Assembly (NCBI GenBank): GCA_024583055.1
Contig: CP102145.1
Coordinates: 372,001 to 436,000, forward strand
DNA: 64,000 nt
Reading direction: 5' to 3'
Source: Streptococcus suis
GTDB taxonomy: Bacteria; Bacillota; Bacilli; Lactobacillales; Streptococcaceae
This document shows positions 52,924 to 62,742 of the stretch, one piece after another (within the stretch, counting starts at the first letter, position 1; each line of letters begins with the position of its first letter). The position numbers and the translations under genes were made by a program. Under the pieces are notes generated by a model, which searched no databases, was not told the origin of the DNA, and was given only the letters and a program-made list of their open reading frames with translations.

Positions 52924-52999
52924 GTACTCATACTCCCTGTTATTTCTAGTATTAGCATAACAAATCTAGCCAATTTCGGAAAATATCACTGTAAAAACC

Positions 53000-54769
53000 T
53001 TACTGACTGCTGCTAAACTGGCTTTGATAGAGATTATAGTAGAATCCTTCCTGGGCTAGCAGACTTTCATGATTGCCCTGTTCAATGATTTGGCCGTCTT
53101 TGAGGACCAGAATCTTATCCGCCTCTTGAATGGTTGACAGACGATGGGCGATGACAAAGCTGGTTCTGCCCTGCATGAGCCGTTTCATAGCCTTCTGAAT
53201 CAGCAATTCCAAGCGGGTATCAACGGATGAGGTCGCCTCATCAAGAATGAGAATGGAGGGATCAGCTAGCAATGCACGCGCAATGGTCAATAGCTGTTTT
53301 TGCCCCTGCGAAATATTGCTGGATTCCTGGTTCATCTCCATATTGTAACCGCCAGGTAGGGTACGGATAAAGTGGTCCACATTGGCAATCTTGGCTGCCT
53401 CAACAATTTCCTCATCAGTGGCATCCAGCCGACCAAAACGAAGGTTTTCCTTGATAGTTCCTTCATAAAGCCATGCATCCTGCAGAACCATACCAAATTG
53501 ACTACGGTAGGACTGGCGTGATAATTGACGAATATCGTGACCGTCTACCTTAATGGCTCCAGATGTTACATCGTAAAATCGCATCAGCAGGTTAATGAGT
53601 GTAGTTTTTCCGGCACCCGTTGGTCCAACGATGGCTACCATTTCACCTGGCTTGACTTCCAGATTGAAATTGCGAATGAGAGGCTTATCCTCAGAATAGC
53701 CAAATTCAACATTTTCAAAGCTGACTTGGCCGGTCAGATTGTCTGTCAAGGCTTGCTCATTGGCGTTGACCTCATCCACCTCATCTAGGACTGAAAAAAT
53801 GCGCTCCAGGGAAGATTTAGCAGACTGCAACTGGGGAGCTAGCTGGGTAAGGGTTTGCACCGGCTGAGAAATTTGGAAGACGTATTGGACGAAGGCCTGC
53901 AAATTACCAACTGTCAGACGCCCCGCCAAAACCTGGAGACCAGCCAAGAGGGCAATGATAACATAGGTCAGGTTTGACAAGCCCTGAACCACCGGCATCA
54001 TCATGCCAGAGGTAAAGCTAGCCTTGAAACCAACCTCCTGCAGGTCCGTCGTAATTTGGCGAAATTCAAGTTTAGACTGCTCTTCCCGTCCGTAGAGTTT
54101 CAAAACATGGAAACCGGTCAGATTTTCCTGGATAAAGCCATTGAGGCGACCCAGGATAGCGGCCTGTTCCTTGAAATAAGGCTGGGAGCGCTTGATGATA
54201 TAGCTAGAACTAAAGTAAGTCAGGGGTACCAAGAGCAGAACGACCAAGGCCAGGGAAACATTGAGGTAGAAGGTCATGCCGATCGCAAAGGTCAAAATCA
54301 AGGCCGCATTGACAATTTGCAGGAAACTCTGCTGTAGGGCATTGGAAACTGTCTCAACGTCATTGGTAAAGCGGCCCAGGAGGTCACCATACTGCTCCTT
54401 GTCAAAATAGGAAACCGGGATTCGATTGATTTTTTGGCTCAAGTCCTGGCGCATATCACGGACAGCATGTTGAACACCCTTGGTCATGAAATAGTTAGAA
54501 AAATAAGCTCCAACTTCGTACATGAGGGCACGGAAGGCGTAAATTGCTAGAAGGGTTGCGACATAAGGCACGTTGATACCGGCTCCTTCAACACCCTTGG
54601 CCATATCCAATAAGTTTGCTGTCAGCTCGGTGATAACCATACCCAGCACCAGGGGCTCTAAGGTATTCATAATGGCACTGAGAATCTTCATAAGGATGGC
54701 AATAAAGATAGAGCTTTTGTAGGTCCGCAAATAGGTCCAAACACGCTTAAAAACATTTGTATTCTTCAT
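53000..54769 (-). CDS. ABC exporter half-transporter with canonical ATPase site
   Basis: A 589-residue protein: six membrane helices (residues 20-315) and a nucleotide-binding domain with Walker A GPTGAGKTT, a variant signature ISQGQKQ, Walker B ILILDEATSSVD (catalytic Glu) and AHRLST H-loop. It pairs with the gene upstream, ten bases away, to form a heterodimeric exporter of the BmrCD/LmrCD/PatAB/SatAB type, which export drugs or lipids. The true substrate is unknown. Confidence 0.9.
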   Translation of the reverse strand: MKNTNVFKRVWTYLRTYKSSIFIAILMKILSAIMNTLEPLVLGMVITELTANLLDMAKGVEGAGINVPYVATLLAIYAFRALMYEVGAYFSNYFMTKGVQHAVRDMRQDLSQKINRIPVSYFDKEQYGDLLGRFTNDVETVSNALQQSFLQIVNAALILTFAIGMTFYLNVSLALVVLLLVPLTYFSSSYIIKRSQPYFKEQAAILGRLNGFIQENLTGFHVLKLYGREEQSKLEFRQITTDLQEVGFKASFTSGMMMPVVQGLSNLTYVIIALLAGLQVLAGRLTVGNLQAFVQYVFQISQPVQTLTQLAPQLQSAKSSLERIFSVLDEVDEVNANEQALTDNLTGQVSFENVEFGYSEDKPLIRNFNLEVKPGEMVAIVGPTGAGKTTLINLLMRFYDVTSGAIKVDGHDIRQLSRQSYRSQFGMVLQDAWLYEGTIKENLRFGRLDATDEEIVEAAKIANVDHFIRTLPGGYNMEMNQESSNISQGQKQLLTIARALLADPSILILDEATSSVDTRLELLIQKAMKRLMQGRTSFVIAHRLSTIQEADKILVLKDGQIIEQGNHESLLAQEGFYYNLYQSQFSSSQ

Positions 54770-54778
54770 ATCACCCTC

Positions 54779-56518
54779 CTATTCTTCTTCTGTCAAGGAC
54801 TGACGATTGAGTTGAGAATTGGCAATTTCACGGTAGAATTCATTGCTTTCCATTAACTCATCGTGCTTACCACGACCGACAATTTCCCCTTCGTTGAGGA
54901 CAATAATCTGGTCTGCATCCATAATGGTTCCCACACGCTGGGCAACGATAAGGACAGTCGCATTTTCCGTCACTTCCTTGAGGCGCTTGCGTAAAATCGC
55001 ATCTGTCCGATAGTCTAAGGCAGAGAAGGAATCATCAAAGATATAGATTTCTGGTTCCTTGACAATGGCACGCGCGATAGACAGTCGCTGTTTTTGCCCG
55101 CCAGACAGATTGCTACCGCCTTCTGCCAAATGGGTCTCAAACCGTTCTTCCTTGCTTTCGATAAAATCCTTGGCCTGAGCCACATCAGCCGCCGCATCCA
55201 GCTCCGTCATGCTGGCATCCAGCTTTCCATACTTGAGGTTTTCGGCGATTGTTCCGGTAAATAGCAGAGCTTTCTGCGGAATAAAGCCAATCTTGCTGCG
55301 GAGGGTTTTCAGATTGTAGCGTCTGACATCCACACCATCTACCAAGATCCGGCCCAGGGTCACATCGAAAAATCGCGGAATGAGCTGGACCAGAGTAGAC
55401 TTACCAGAACCCGTTGAGCCAATAAAGGCAATGGTCTGACCAGGTTCTGCCTTAAAGGAGATATTGTGGAGAACAGGCGACTCGGTCTCACCTGGATAGG
55501 CAAAGGTCACATTGTCAAATTCCAGGTAACCGCGGGTTTCTGTCTCTATAATCCCGTCTTCATTTTTAGAAATTGAAATCGGCATGTCCAGAACTTCCTG
55601 AATCCGCTTGGCTGAAACTGCCGTCCGGGGATACATGGTAAAGAGATTGGCAAAGAGCAAGAAGGAGAAAAGGGCATGAAAACCATACTCAATAAAGGCA
55701 ACCAGGTCACCGATTTGCAAGCTACCTTCTCTGAGCGGAGCAAGGGCAAACCAGACAATGGCCACAATCATGGCAATAATGATTTGTACAAATAGTGGCT
55801 CCGTCAAACCTGTCAAGATGAAGAGTTTCTTAGAAATGCCGGTGTAATCCTCATTGACCTGCTCAAATCGTTCTTCTTGAAATTCTTCGCGCGCAAAAGC
55901 CCGGATGACCCGCAACCCCATGAGATTTTCACGGACGTACTGGTTAATCGTGTCCAACTTTTGCTGCTGCATTTCAGACAAAGGACGGGTCTTGATGGCC
56001 ACATAATAGACGACCCAGACCAAGAAAGGCATAGCCACTGCTACTGTCCAAGCCAGTCCAGGACTGGTCACCAGGGTCATGATGACCGAGGCAATCATCA
56101 TCATAGGCGTGATAACACCCAGTCGCAGAACCTGCTCCGCAAACTGCATGAGGACAAAGGCATCATTGGTAATCCGTGTTACAAGAGAAGAAACACCAAT
56201 CTGCTCGTATTCATGATGGGAATAATCTTGGATTTTTTCATACAAATCATTGCGGATATCCTTGACAATATTGGTCGTCAACTGTCCAGCAGCATAGGCC
56301 AAAAGGACACGACCGACAATGCCCAACACAACGATTATCAACATCATCCAAGCCCAAAAATAGACTTGGGCAGGATTATTTTGCGTGAGCCCCTGGTCAA
56401 TCATCCGAGCCAAGAAGGTTGGCAAACCAAGGTTGACCGCTACGAACAAAATTCCGGCAAACAGGTCTAATATCAACCATTTTGGATAGTGTTTCAGATA
56501 GTTCCAAATAAGTTTCAT
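54779..56518 (-). CDS. ABC exporter half-transporter with degenerate ATPase site
   Basis: A 579-residue partner of the gene downstream. Six membrane helices are followed by Walker A GSTGSGKST, signature LSGGQKQR, and Walker B IYIFDDSFSALD, where the catalytic Glu is Asp; the switch histidine is Gln (VAQRVGT). Such asymmetric NBDs are a feature of heterodimeric exporters, in which one ATP site is nearly inactive. Start at 56518 behind GGGAAT. Confidence 0.92.
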   Translation of the reverse strand: MKLIWNYLKHYPKWLILDLFAGILFVAVNLGLPTFLARMIDQGLTQNNPAQVYFWAWMMLIIVVLGIVGRVLLAYAAGQLTTNIVKDIRNDLYEKIQDYSHHEYEQIGVSSLVTRITNDAFVLMQFAEQVLRLGVITPMMMIASVIMTLVTSPGLAWTVAVAMPFLVWVVYYVAIKTRPLSEMQQQKLDTINQYVRENLMGLRVIRAFAREEFQEERFEQVNEDYTGISKKLFILTGLTEPLFVQIIIAMIVAIVWFALAPLREGSLQIGDLVAFIEYGFHALFSFLLFANLFTMYPRTAVSAKRIQEVLDMPISISKNEDGIIETETRGYLEFDNVTFAYPGETESPVLHNISFKAEPGQTIAFIGSTGSGKSTLVQLIPRFFDVTLGRILVDGVDVRRYNLKTLRSKIGFIPQKALLFTGTIAENLKYGKLDASMTELDAAADVAQAKDFIESKEERFETHLAEGGSNLSGGQKQRLSIARAIVKEPEIYIFDDSFSALDYRTDAILRKRLKEVTENATVLIVAQRVGTIMDADQIIVLNEGEIVGRGKHDELMESNEFYREIANSQLNRQSLTEEE

Positions 56519-56552
56519 AATTCCCTTTCTAGTTTTTTATCTTGAAGTAAGT

Positions 56553-56574
56553 AAAAAGCCACCAAATGGTGACC
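56553..56574 (-). terminator. khpA terminator
   Basis: GTCACC/GGTGGC hairpin followed by TTTTTAC on the minus strand between khpA and the ABC exporter genes. Confidence 0.75.
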
Positions 56575-56577
56575 TTC

Positions 56578-56820
56578 TTATTCTTTCTCGTCAATCACTA
56601 AACGAACTTTTTTACCACTTGTTGGGACAGAATAGACAATCGTACGAATTGCAGAAATCGTGCGTCCTTTTCTACCGATAACACGGCCAATATCCGATTG
56701 ATCCAAATCCAAATGATATTCCAAAAATTCAGGTGTATCAACGATTTTAATCGTCAAGCTGTCAGGCTGTGAAATCAAGGGTTTCACAATCGCAATAATG
56801 AGATTTTCAATCATGTCCAT
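56578..56820 (-). CDS. khpA: KH-domain RNA-binding protein KhpA
   Basis: An 80-residue KH-domain protein. The core [18 protein letters not shown] (GxxG loop) binds RNA. KhpA with KhpB controls sRNA and cell-division messages in streptococci. It lies 21 bases downstream of rpsP and is co-transcribed with it. Confidence 0.93.
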   Translation of the reverse strand: MDMIENLIIAIVKPLISQPDSLTIKIVDTPEFLEYHLDLDQSDIGRVIGRKGRTISAIRTIVYSVPTSGKKVRLVIDEKE

Positions 56821-56841
56821 AAGTAGTCTCGCTTACTGTTC

Positions 56842-57114
56842 TTATTTAGAGAATTTTGATTCGTGGAATTTCTTCATAACGCCAGCGTTAGAAAGAAGGG
56901 CACGAACAGTGTCAGATGGTTGTGCACCTTTTGCCAACCACTCAAGTACACGCTCTTCTTTAAGAGTTACTGAGTTTTCAGCCAAAAGTGGATTGTAAGT
57001 ACCAACTGTTTCGATGAAACGACCATCGCGTGGAGCGCGTGAGTCTGCAACGTTAATACGGTAGAAAGGTTTCTTTTTAGAACCCATACGAGTCAAACGG
57101 ATTTTTACTGCCAT
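56842..57114 (-). CDS. rpsP: 30S ribosomal protein S16
   Basis: A 90-residue protein of the 30S body: [18 protein letters not shown] at the start and [15 protein letters not shown] in the middle are diagnostic. The promoter upstream has consensus boxes (57183-57210). Confidence 0.98.
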   Translation of the reverse strand: MAVKIRLTRMGSKKKPFYRINVADSRAPRDGRFIETVGTYNPLLAENSVTLKEERVLEWLAKGAQPSDTVRALLSNAGVMKKFHESKFSK

Positions 57115-57182
57115 TTTTTATCTTCTCTTTTCTTATATGTTTTTTGGTTGGTGAAATAGCAGAGCTATTTAGCACATGTTCT

Positions 57183-57210
57183 ATTATAACACACTTTCAT
57201 CTAGTGTCAA
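57183..57210 (-). promoter_or_regulatory. rpsP promoter
   Basis: TTGACA (57205-57210) and TATAAT (57183-57188) with 16 bases between on the minus strand. Confidence 0.8.
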
Positions 57211-57250
57211 GAAAAAAACTTGACACTTTTTAAAAATTTTATTGCCATTT

Positions 57251-57562
57251 TTATTGCTCCAGCAGATCTGCTAGTTCTCTCAGTTGACTTGCTAAATTCG
57301 AGCGGTCAAAAAGCAAATTATAGACTCCATCTTCACTCAATACACCGCAAGGAATACCATCAAAATAACCATTATTGGATAAATCAAGATCTTCCATATA
57401 GGTCTGGCTCTGATAATAATCTAGCAACCGTAAATAACTTGATTGTGCCTGATTGAGCTGGGTAACACTATCAGCAAGGGACTTGTTCATCTCCAGATGC
57501 ATATTAAATATTTTTTCCATCTCTACGACACGTTTCCTAGCTTCCATACAATCCCCCATCAA
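57251..57562 (-). CDS. DUF4298 family protein
   Basis: A 103-residue helical protein (start at 57562 or at ATG 57547). Residues 1-50 form a coiled coil ([21 protein letters not shown]), then [21 protein letters not shown], a motif seen in the streptococcal DUF4298 family. Overlaps the pcp stop by four bases. The function is unknown. Confidence 0.75.
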   Translation of the reverse strand: MMGDCMEARKRVVEMEKIFNMHLEMNKSLADSVTQLNQAQSSYLRLLDYYQSQTYMEDLDLSNNGYFDGIPCGVLSEDGVYNLLFDRSNLASQLRELADLLEQ

Positions 57563-58206
57563 TGTGTTGCACCTCCAACGTTCTTCACATCCTCTTTGTC
57601 TTTATATGCAACTATTGCTCCAATGGCTGCTTCAACTCCTCTAACAATATCGGCTAGAGACATAGAGGCAAAGCCTGGTTTGTCAAGAACCTGTTCCGGT
57701 AGAAACGGAATATGAAGAAAACCAGCCTTAGTCTTTGGAAATTGTTTATCAGCTAAGTAAAGAGCTTGGTACATGAGATGGTTGCAGACAAAGGTCCCTG
57801 CGGTATTAGAAACAGAGGCTGGAAGACCTGCTGCACGAATGGCTTCAACCATTGCTTTGATGGGTAAGGTTGAAAAATAAGCAGGTTGCCCATCTTCACG
57901 AATCATAGTGTCAATTGGTTGTTGTCCCAAATTATCTGGAATGCGTGCATCGTCTTGATTAATGGCAACACGCTCAGGTGTTAATTCCGTCCTTCCACCA
58001 GCCTGTCCAATACATAGCACAATATCTGGTGCATACTTAGCCATGGCTTCTTCAAGAACACTTGCAGCTTGATAAAAAACAGTTGGAATCTCCTCAAGAA
58101 GAATCTCTGCGCCTGCAATCTGCTTTGGTAATGATTTAATGACCTCCAGTGCTGGATTGATAGACTCACCTCCAAATGGGTCAAAACCAGTTACTAATAT
58201 TTTCAT
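57559..58206 (-). CDS. pcp: Pyrrolidone-carboxylate peptidase
   Basis: A 215-residue cysteine peptidase that removes N-terminal pyroglutamate. Catalytic Glu region [14 protein letters not shown], Cys in [14 protein letters not shown] (about 143) and His in LHIPFLPEQ are seen. It lies in an operon with the methyltransferase gene upstream and DUF4298 downstream. Confidence 0.96.
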   Translation of the reverse strand: MKILVTGFDPFGGESINPALEVIKSLPKQIAGAEILLEEIPTVFYQAASVLEEAMAKYAPDIVLCIGQAGGRTELTPERVAINQDDARIPDNLGQQPIDTMIREDGQPAYFSTLPIKAMVEAIRAAGLPASVSNTAGTFVCNHLMYQALYLADKQFPKTKAGFLHIPFLPEQVLDKPGFASMSLADIVRGVEAAIGAIVAYKDKEDVKNVGGATH

Positions 58207-58213
58207 TCTGTTC

Positions 58214-58978
58214 TCACTCCTTCAAACGAATTTCTCCATAATGAAATTTTTGATTAGGGCGAATATGGCGCGTGAAACCAAATCGCTCAAAGACCGCATC
58301 ACGAAAATGAGCTTTCAAGATAATCTTTTCCTTGGCCACCCGCTTGGCCTGAGCCAACAATTCCCCTGACAAGGGGGCAGCATTTGCTAGCCCTGCTAAT
58401 CCGGACAAATTCTGTGATTCCTTAATCTCCTTAGAAAACATAGGGTCAAAATAAATCACATCAACCGACTTATCTGCCTGATTTTTCAAATAGGGCAAAC
58501 TGTCTGTCCAAATGGCCTCAATGGACCGCATGGCCTGGTTGATATTTTCCTTGCCACTGTCGAAGGTTTGCAGACCACGGCTCACTAAAAAATGCGTCAA
58601 CTGCGAACTCTCCAATGCCCTTACCTGGTGTCCTCTGCTTGCCATGATAATACTGTCTGAAGCCAGACCCATGGTACAATCTAAAATAGTCTTTGGCTTG
58701 TCTCCAATCAATTCTAGGAGAGGGTCACGTCCAGCTTTGATACGAAGCATAGCAGTATCTAGGTGAAAAAAGAGGGATTGCCCACCCACTTGTTCCAAAA
58801 CCAGCCGGTCTTTGTAAACTACCAAAACCCGGTCCATATCCGTAAAAAAACGGCTCAAGGCTTGCTTATTACGCGGCAGATAAATAGCAGGTAGTTCTTT
58901 GGCAATGGACTCTGCAAGAGAGACTAGCTGACTATCCATCCTCAAACTCGTTGTCACAATCAGATTCATACTTATCAT
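58214..58978 (-). CDS. RsmJ-like rRNA methyltransferase, class I
   Basis: A 254-residue SAM-dependent methyltransferase. Motif I is [18 protein letters not shown], the adenine loop and VIYFDPMFS (DPxx motif) fit RsmJ, which methylates 16S rRNA G1516. ATG 58978; the ORF is seven bases upstream of pcp. The substrate is inferred from the family. Confidence 0.8.
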   Translation of the reverse strand: MISMNLIVTTSLRMDSQLVSLAESIAKELPAIYLPRNKQALSRFFTDMDRVLVVYKDRLVLEQVGGQSLFFHLDTAMLRIKAGRDPLLELIGDKPKTILDCTMGLASDSIIMASRGHQVRALESSQLTHFLVSRGLQTFDSGKENINQAMRSIEAIWTDSLPYLKNQADKSVDVIYFDPMFSKEIKESQNLSGLAGLANAAPLSGELLAQAKRVAKEKIILKAHFRDAVFERFGFTRHIRPNQKFHYGEIRLKE

Positions 58979-59117
58979 TATACCAAAGAAACGACTAAAG
59001 TAATCCCTAGCCGTTTCATACTATTCAAAATTATCTTATCGTTTGTAGGTGCTTTGGTGTGCAACAGACTTCCGCCACTGATAGATTTTATTGTTCATCA
59101 AATCTCAACAGTCCAGT
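58979..59117. other. Intergenic, no feature seen
   Basis: A short spacer between the oxidoreductase and the methyltransferase. No gene or strong hairpin was recognised. Confidence 0.4.
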
Positions 59118-60113
59118 TTATCCAATTTTAACAATGGTTCTACCCAAATGCCGCCCTTCTTTCAAAAGAGTCATGGTCTGAGGCAGTTCTTCCAAGCTGA
59201 TTTCATCATAGGCCAGCTGATCTACAATCTTCCATTCCTTGGCGAATTTTTCCCAGACTGCTGTCCGTTTTTCATGGCTAATTTGGACAGAATCAATTCC
59301 CAAAGCCTGTACGCCACGGAGAATAAATGGCAGAACATTGGTCATCATCTTGACACCTCCGGCATTTCCACAAAGCGAAACAGCACCGTCATAGTCAATC
59401 TGTGGAATCAGATGAGCGACCACATCACCACCTACTGTGTCCAGCACATAATTGTAAATCCCTTTGAGCAGGAGTGGATTCTCCTTGATAAAGACTTGCT
59501 CTGGCTTGATAATCTTGCTAGCACCCAGCCGGCAAACTAGCTCATCCTGATTGTCCTTTCGGGTTAGAGCGCTAATGTGCTCATAGCCCTGAGATTTGAG
59601 AATGGCAAGCCCAACCGATCCTACGCCACCACTAGCGCCTGTCACGAGAATCTGTGGTTGCTTGTCCACTGTCATCCCAGCCTTCTCAAGCGCCAGGACA
59701 GACAAACCAGCTGTGAGTCCCGCCGTTCCAAGGATCATGGCATCTTTCATTGTCAACCCTTCTGGCAATGGCACAACCCAATCTTTGGGAACGCGGGCAT
59801 ATTCAGAGAATCCGCCTGTATGGGACATGCCCATTTCATAGCCGGTCACCAGCACTTCCTGACCAAGAGTAAATTCATCTGTCTCCGAAGAAACGACAGT
59901 ACCAGCCAAGTCTATACCTGGAATCATGGGATAATTCCGGATGACACCGGAATTTTTCTGCACAGCCAGCATGTCCTTGTAGTTGACCGAACTGTAGGCA
60001 ACTTTGATAAGGACTTGACCTTCATGCAAATCATCCACTGTAATGGTTTTTGGAGCAAATACAATCTCGTCGCCTACTTGCTCAACAACCATAGCCTTAA
60101 ATTCTCTATTCAT
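59118..60113 (-). CDS. YhdH/AcuI-family quinone oxidoreductase
   Basis: A 331-residue MDR-superfamily NADPH-dependent reductase (acrylyl-CoA reductase type) without structural zinc cysteines. It has the N-terminal GroES-like fold (VLIKVAYSSVNYKDMLAVQ), GIDLAGTV, the nucleotide-binding ILVTGASGGVGSVGLAIL, and LCGNAGG. The TVTD activity on acryloyl-CoA or small aldehydes is the family guess. It is monocistronic. Confidence 0.9.
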   Translation of the reverse strand: MNREFKAMVVEQVGDEIVFAPKTITVDDLHEGQVLIKVAYSSVNYKDMLAVQKNSGVIRNYPMIPGIDLAGTVVSSETDEFTLGQEVLVTGYEMGMSHTGGFSEYARVPKDWVVPLPEGLTMKDAMILGTAGLTAGLSVLALEKAGMTVDKQPQILVTGASGGVGSVGLAILKSQGYEHISALTRKDNQDELVCRLGASKIIKPEQVFIKENPLLLKGIYNYVLDTVGGDVVAHLIPQIDYDGAVSLCGNAGGVKMMTNVLPFILRGVQALGIDSVQISHEKRTAVWEKFAKEWKIVDQLAYDEISLEELPQTMTLLKEGRHLGRTIVKIG

Positions 60114-60437
60114 TTGATAACCTCCGATTTTGATATAGGATAGAGTCAGCTTCCCAACCTCTCTACCTTACCTCCTCTCCGTTTTCTATCTGTTATTATA
60201 ATAAAACATTTCAGAGAATTCGTCCAGCTAAAACCGATTTAAAAATAAAATTTTAGTCTGGATTTTCAAAAAAGATAAGAGGAAATAAAAAATCCCTAAG
60301 GCACGAACTTAGGGAATGACTAGTTATAAAATCCAGATTATCAAAAAGGATGGATTTCATTTATTCTAGCATATTATGTCATAAATTACCAATAGTTTTT
60401 AGTTACATGAACCTATAGCTATAAACTATAACTACTT
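60114..60437. other. Intergenic region with terminator and palindrome
   Basis: The 320-base gap holds a terminator (60291-60316) and TCTGGATTTT/AAAATCCAGA arms (60257-60266, 60328-60337) that enclose it. No gene was found. Confidence 0.5.
60291..60316 (-). terminator. Terminator after the ATP-cone gene
   Basis: TCCCTAAG/CTTAGGGA hairpin with seven-base loop; on the minus strand it is followed by ATTTTTTATTTCC. Confidence 0.8.
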
Positions 60438-60776
60438 TTAACGTACTTGCTCAAATCGCAAATGAACGACAATCTTATCCGCGTAGCCATTGCGTTCCAA
60501 ATCACGCTGCAGGCGATAAGAAATATAATGCTCTGCGATTGAGATATAGCCGGCATCCAGCAAACGGTGCTCCACCTGGGATTGTACCATGCTGATGGTT
60601 GGGCGTTCTGTATGAGCCTCTTCCAAGTCAAGTACGACCTTCTTGGTCACCTGGGCAAGGTTTTTCCGCCAGGTATCATCAATCACATAAACTGTCTGCG
60701 CAGCCTTTAAAATGGCTTGATAAATCTTTTCTGGGTCAAATTCAACAATCTCTCCACTACGTTTAATGACTTGCAT
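60438..60776 (-). CDS. Stand-alone ATP-cone domain protein
   Basis: A 112-residue protein made of an ATP-cone domain only: QVIKRSGEIVEFDPEKIYQAILKAAQ at the start, KVVLDLEEAHTERPTISMVQSQVEHRLLDAGYISIAEHYISYRL after it. ATP-cones sense ATP/dATP at the N-terminus of ribonucleotide reductases or NrdR. Here neither a reductase nor a zinc ribbon is attached. It could regulate a reductase in trans. The start follows AGGAGC. Confidence 0.85.
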   Translation of the reverse strand: MQVIKRSGEIVEFDPEKIYQAILKAAQTVYVIDDTWRKNLAQVTKKVVLDLEEAHTERPTISMVQSQVEHRLLDAGYISIAEHYISYRLQRDLERNGYADKIVVHLRFEQVR

Positions 60777-60870
60777 ATTAAGCTCCTTTCTGGTTTTCAG
60801 TAAACCCTTTCATACTAATAATTATCTATGTTTTTCACGGTTTTGTCAAGTTATAATTTTCATTCTATGA

Positions 60871-60876
60871 TATAAT
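60871..60876 (+). promoter_or_regulatory. pepF promoter, extended -10
   Basis: TGATATAAT: an extended -10 box about 33 bases upstream of the pepF ATG. The -35 is not clear. Confidence 0.55.
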
Positions 60877-60909
60877 ATACTTAAAATTCTGAAAATAAAG
60901 GAGAATTCT

Positions 60910-62700
60910 ATGTCACAAGCAATGCCAAAACGCCATGAAATTGACGTGCAACTCACCTGGGATACCAACCTGATTTTCCCAGACAACCAGGCCTATAAGG
61001 ATGCCCTTGCTAGCTACAAGGAACAAGTTGAGAAATTTGAGAAAACCTATAAAGGTCAATTGATCGAAAAAGCAAGTATTGTCGCTGCACTGAAAGAATA
61101 CGAAGACCTGTCTATCCTCCTCAGCAAGCTGGACCACTATGCCTTCTTGCCACTTGAAGTCGACAAGATGAATACAGAATTGGCCAGCCTTGCCAATGAA
61201 TACGAATTAGTGCGTGCCTTTGCCATTCCAAAATTGTCCTTCCTGGACACCGAACTGGGCTTACTTGACGAGGCAGTCTTGAACAACTTGATTGCTGAAC
61301 AGCCACAATGGAAGGCGTTTTTCGAGGCAATTATTCGCCAAAAACCTCACCAACTCCACCCTCTTCAAGAAGAACTCTTGGCCAATTTTGCACCAACCTT
61401 TGGCCAACCCTACAACAACTACGGGGTTACCAAGTTTGAGGATATGACCTTTGAAAACTTTGAGGCAAATGGTCAAACACTTGGTAACAGCTATGTTCTC
61501 TTTGAAAATGATTATGAACTCAGTCATGATACCGAAATCCGTCGTAATTCCGCGGCTGGTTTCTACTCAACCCTGAAAAAATATAAGAATACAACTGCAG
61601 CAACTTATTTGTCTCACATCAAGAATGAGCAAATCGAAGCTCGCTTGCGTGGCTTTGACAATACCATTGACTACCTTCTCCACCGCCAAAATGTTTCCCG
61701 CGACCTCTTCGACCGTCAGATTGACGTCATCATGAAAGAATTGGCACCGCACATGCGTCGATATGTCAAGCTGGTTGCCAAGGCTCATGGCTTGGAGAAA
61801 ATTACCCACGCCGACCTGAAAATCAGCCTACCGTCCGAATTTAACCAGCGCATTACGCCAGAAGAGTCTAAACAATTCTTGATTGACTGTTTGGGCATCC
61901 TTGGCGACGATTATGTCAAGATGATTGAACGTTCCTTCGATGAGCGCTGGATTGACTTTGCGCAAAATGAGGGCAAGGCGACTGGTGGTTTCTGTGCGAC
62001 TCTCTATGACGGACCGTCTTATATCCTGCTTTCTTGGACTGGTCTCATGAATGAAGTCCTAGTATTAGCTCACGAACTGGGGCATGCAGGGCATTTCCAA
62101 TTGGCTAAGAAACAAAGCATTCTCAGCTATGACCCATCGCTCTATTTTATCGAGGCACCATCAACTGCCAACGAAGTTTTGACTTGTAATACTCTCTTGA
62201 AAAACAACCAAGACCCTGGTTTCCAGGCTTACCTGATTAGCGAGTTGATCAGCCGTACTTACTTCCACAATATGGTGACTCACTTGCTTGAAGCAGCCTT
62301 CCAGCGTGAAGTCTATACTCGTTTGGACAATGAAGAATACCTCAACGGTGATATTCTCTGCCAAATCAAGTTGGATGTCATCAAGGAATTCTGGGGTGAA
62401 GACTTTGAAATCGGTGATGATGCAGGTCTTATCTGGATGCGTCAACCACACTACTACATTGGTTTGTATCCATATACCTACTCAGCTGGTTTGACCATCG
62501 GTACTGCTATGGCTAAACAACTAGAAGAAAATCCTGAAGAAGTTGTTGACAAATGGTTGGAAACCTTGTCACTTGGCGCTAGCCTTTCTGCCCAAGACCT
62601 TGCTAAACACGCAGGTGTTGACGTTTCGACTGACCAACCACTTAAAGAAACTATTGCTTATGTTGGTTCCTTGGTCGACAAGTTGGAATCATTGGTCTAA
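60910..62700 (+). CDS. pepF: Oligoendopeptidase F
   Basis: A 596-residue M3B metallopeptidase for peptide digestion after oligopeptide uptake. The zinc site is LAHELGHAGHF (HExxH with the Gly-His), and further Glu in FIEAPSTANEVL. The start follows AAAGGAG. This is the only major gene on the plus strand in the backbone part of the window. Confidence 0.97.
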   Translation: MSQAMPKRHEIDVQLTWDTNLIFPDNQAYKDALASYKEQVEKFEKTYKGQLIEKASIVAALKEYEDLSILLSKLDHYAFLPLEVDKMNTELASLANEYELVRAFAIPKLSFLDTELGLLDEAVLNNLIAEQPQWKAFFEAIIRQKPHQLHPLQEELLANFAPTFGQPYNNYGVTKFEDMTFENFEANGQTLGNSYVLFENDYELSHDTEIRRNSAAGFYSTLKKYKNTTAATYLSHIKNEQIEARLRGFDNTIDYLLHRQNVSRDLFDRQIDVIMKELAPHMRRYVKLVAKAHGLEKITHADLKISLPSEFNQRITPEESKQFLIDCLGILGDDYVKMIERSFDERWIDFAQNEGKATGGFCATLYDGPSYILLSWTGLMNEVLVLAHELGHAGHFQLAKKQSILSYDPSLYFIEAPSTANEVLTCNTLLKNNQDPGFQAYLISELISRTYFHNMVTHLLEAAFQREVYTRLDNEEYLNGDILCQIKLDVIKEFWGEDFEIGDDAGLIWMRQPHYYIGLYPYTYSAGLTIGTAMAKQLEENPEEVVDKWLETLSLGASLSAQDLAKHAGVDVSTDQPLKETIAYVGSLVDKLESLV

Positions 62701-62707
62701 TAGCAAA

Positions 62708-62742
62708 AAAGACTTGAACACAAGAGTTCAGGTCTTTATTTT
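62708..62742. terminator. pepF/esterase bidirectional terminator
   Basis: GACTTGAAC/GTTCAGGTC hairpin flanked by AAA/TTT tracts, shared by the converging genes. Confidence 0.8.
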
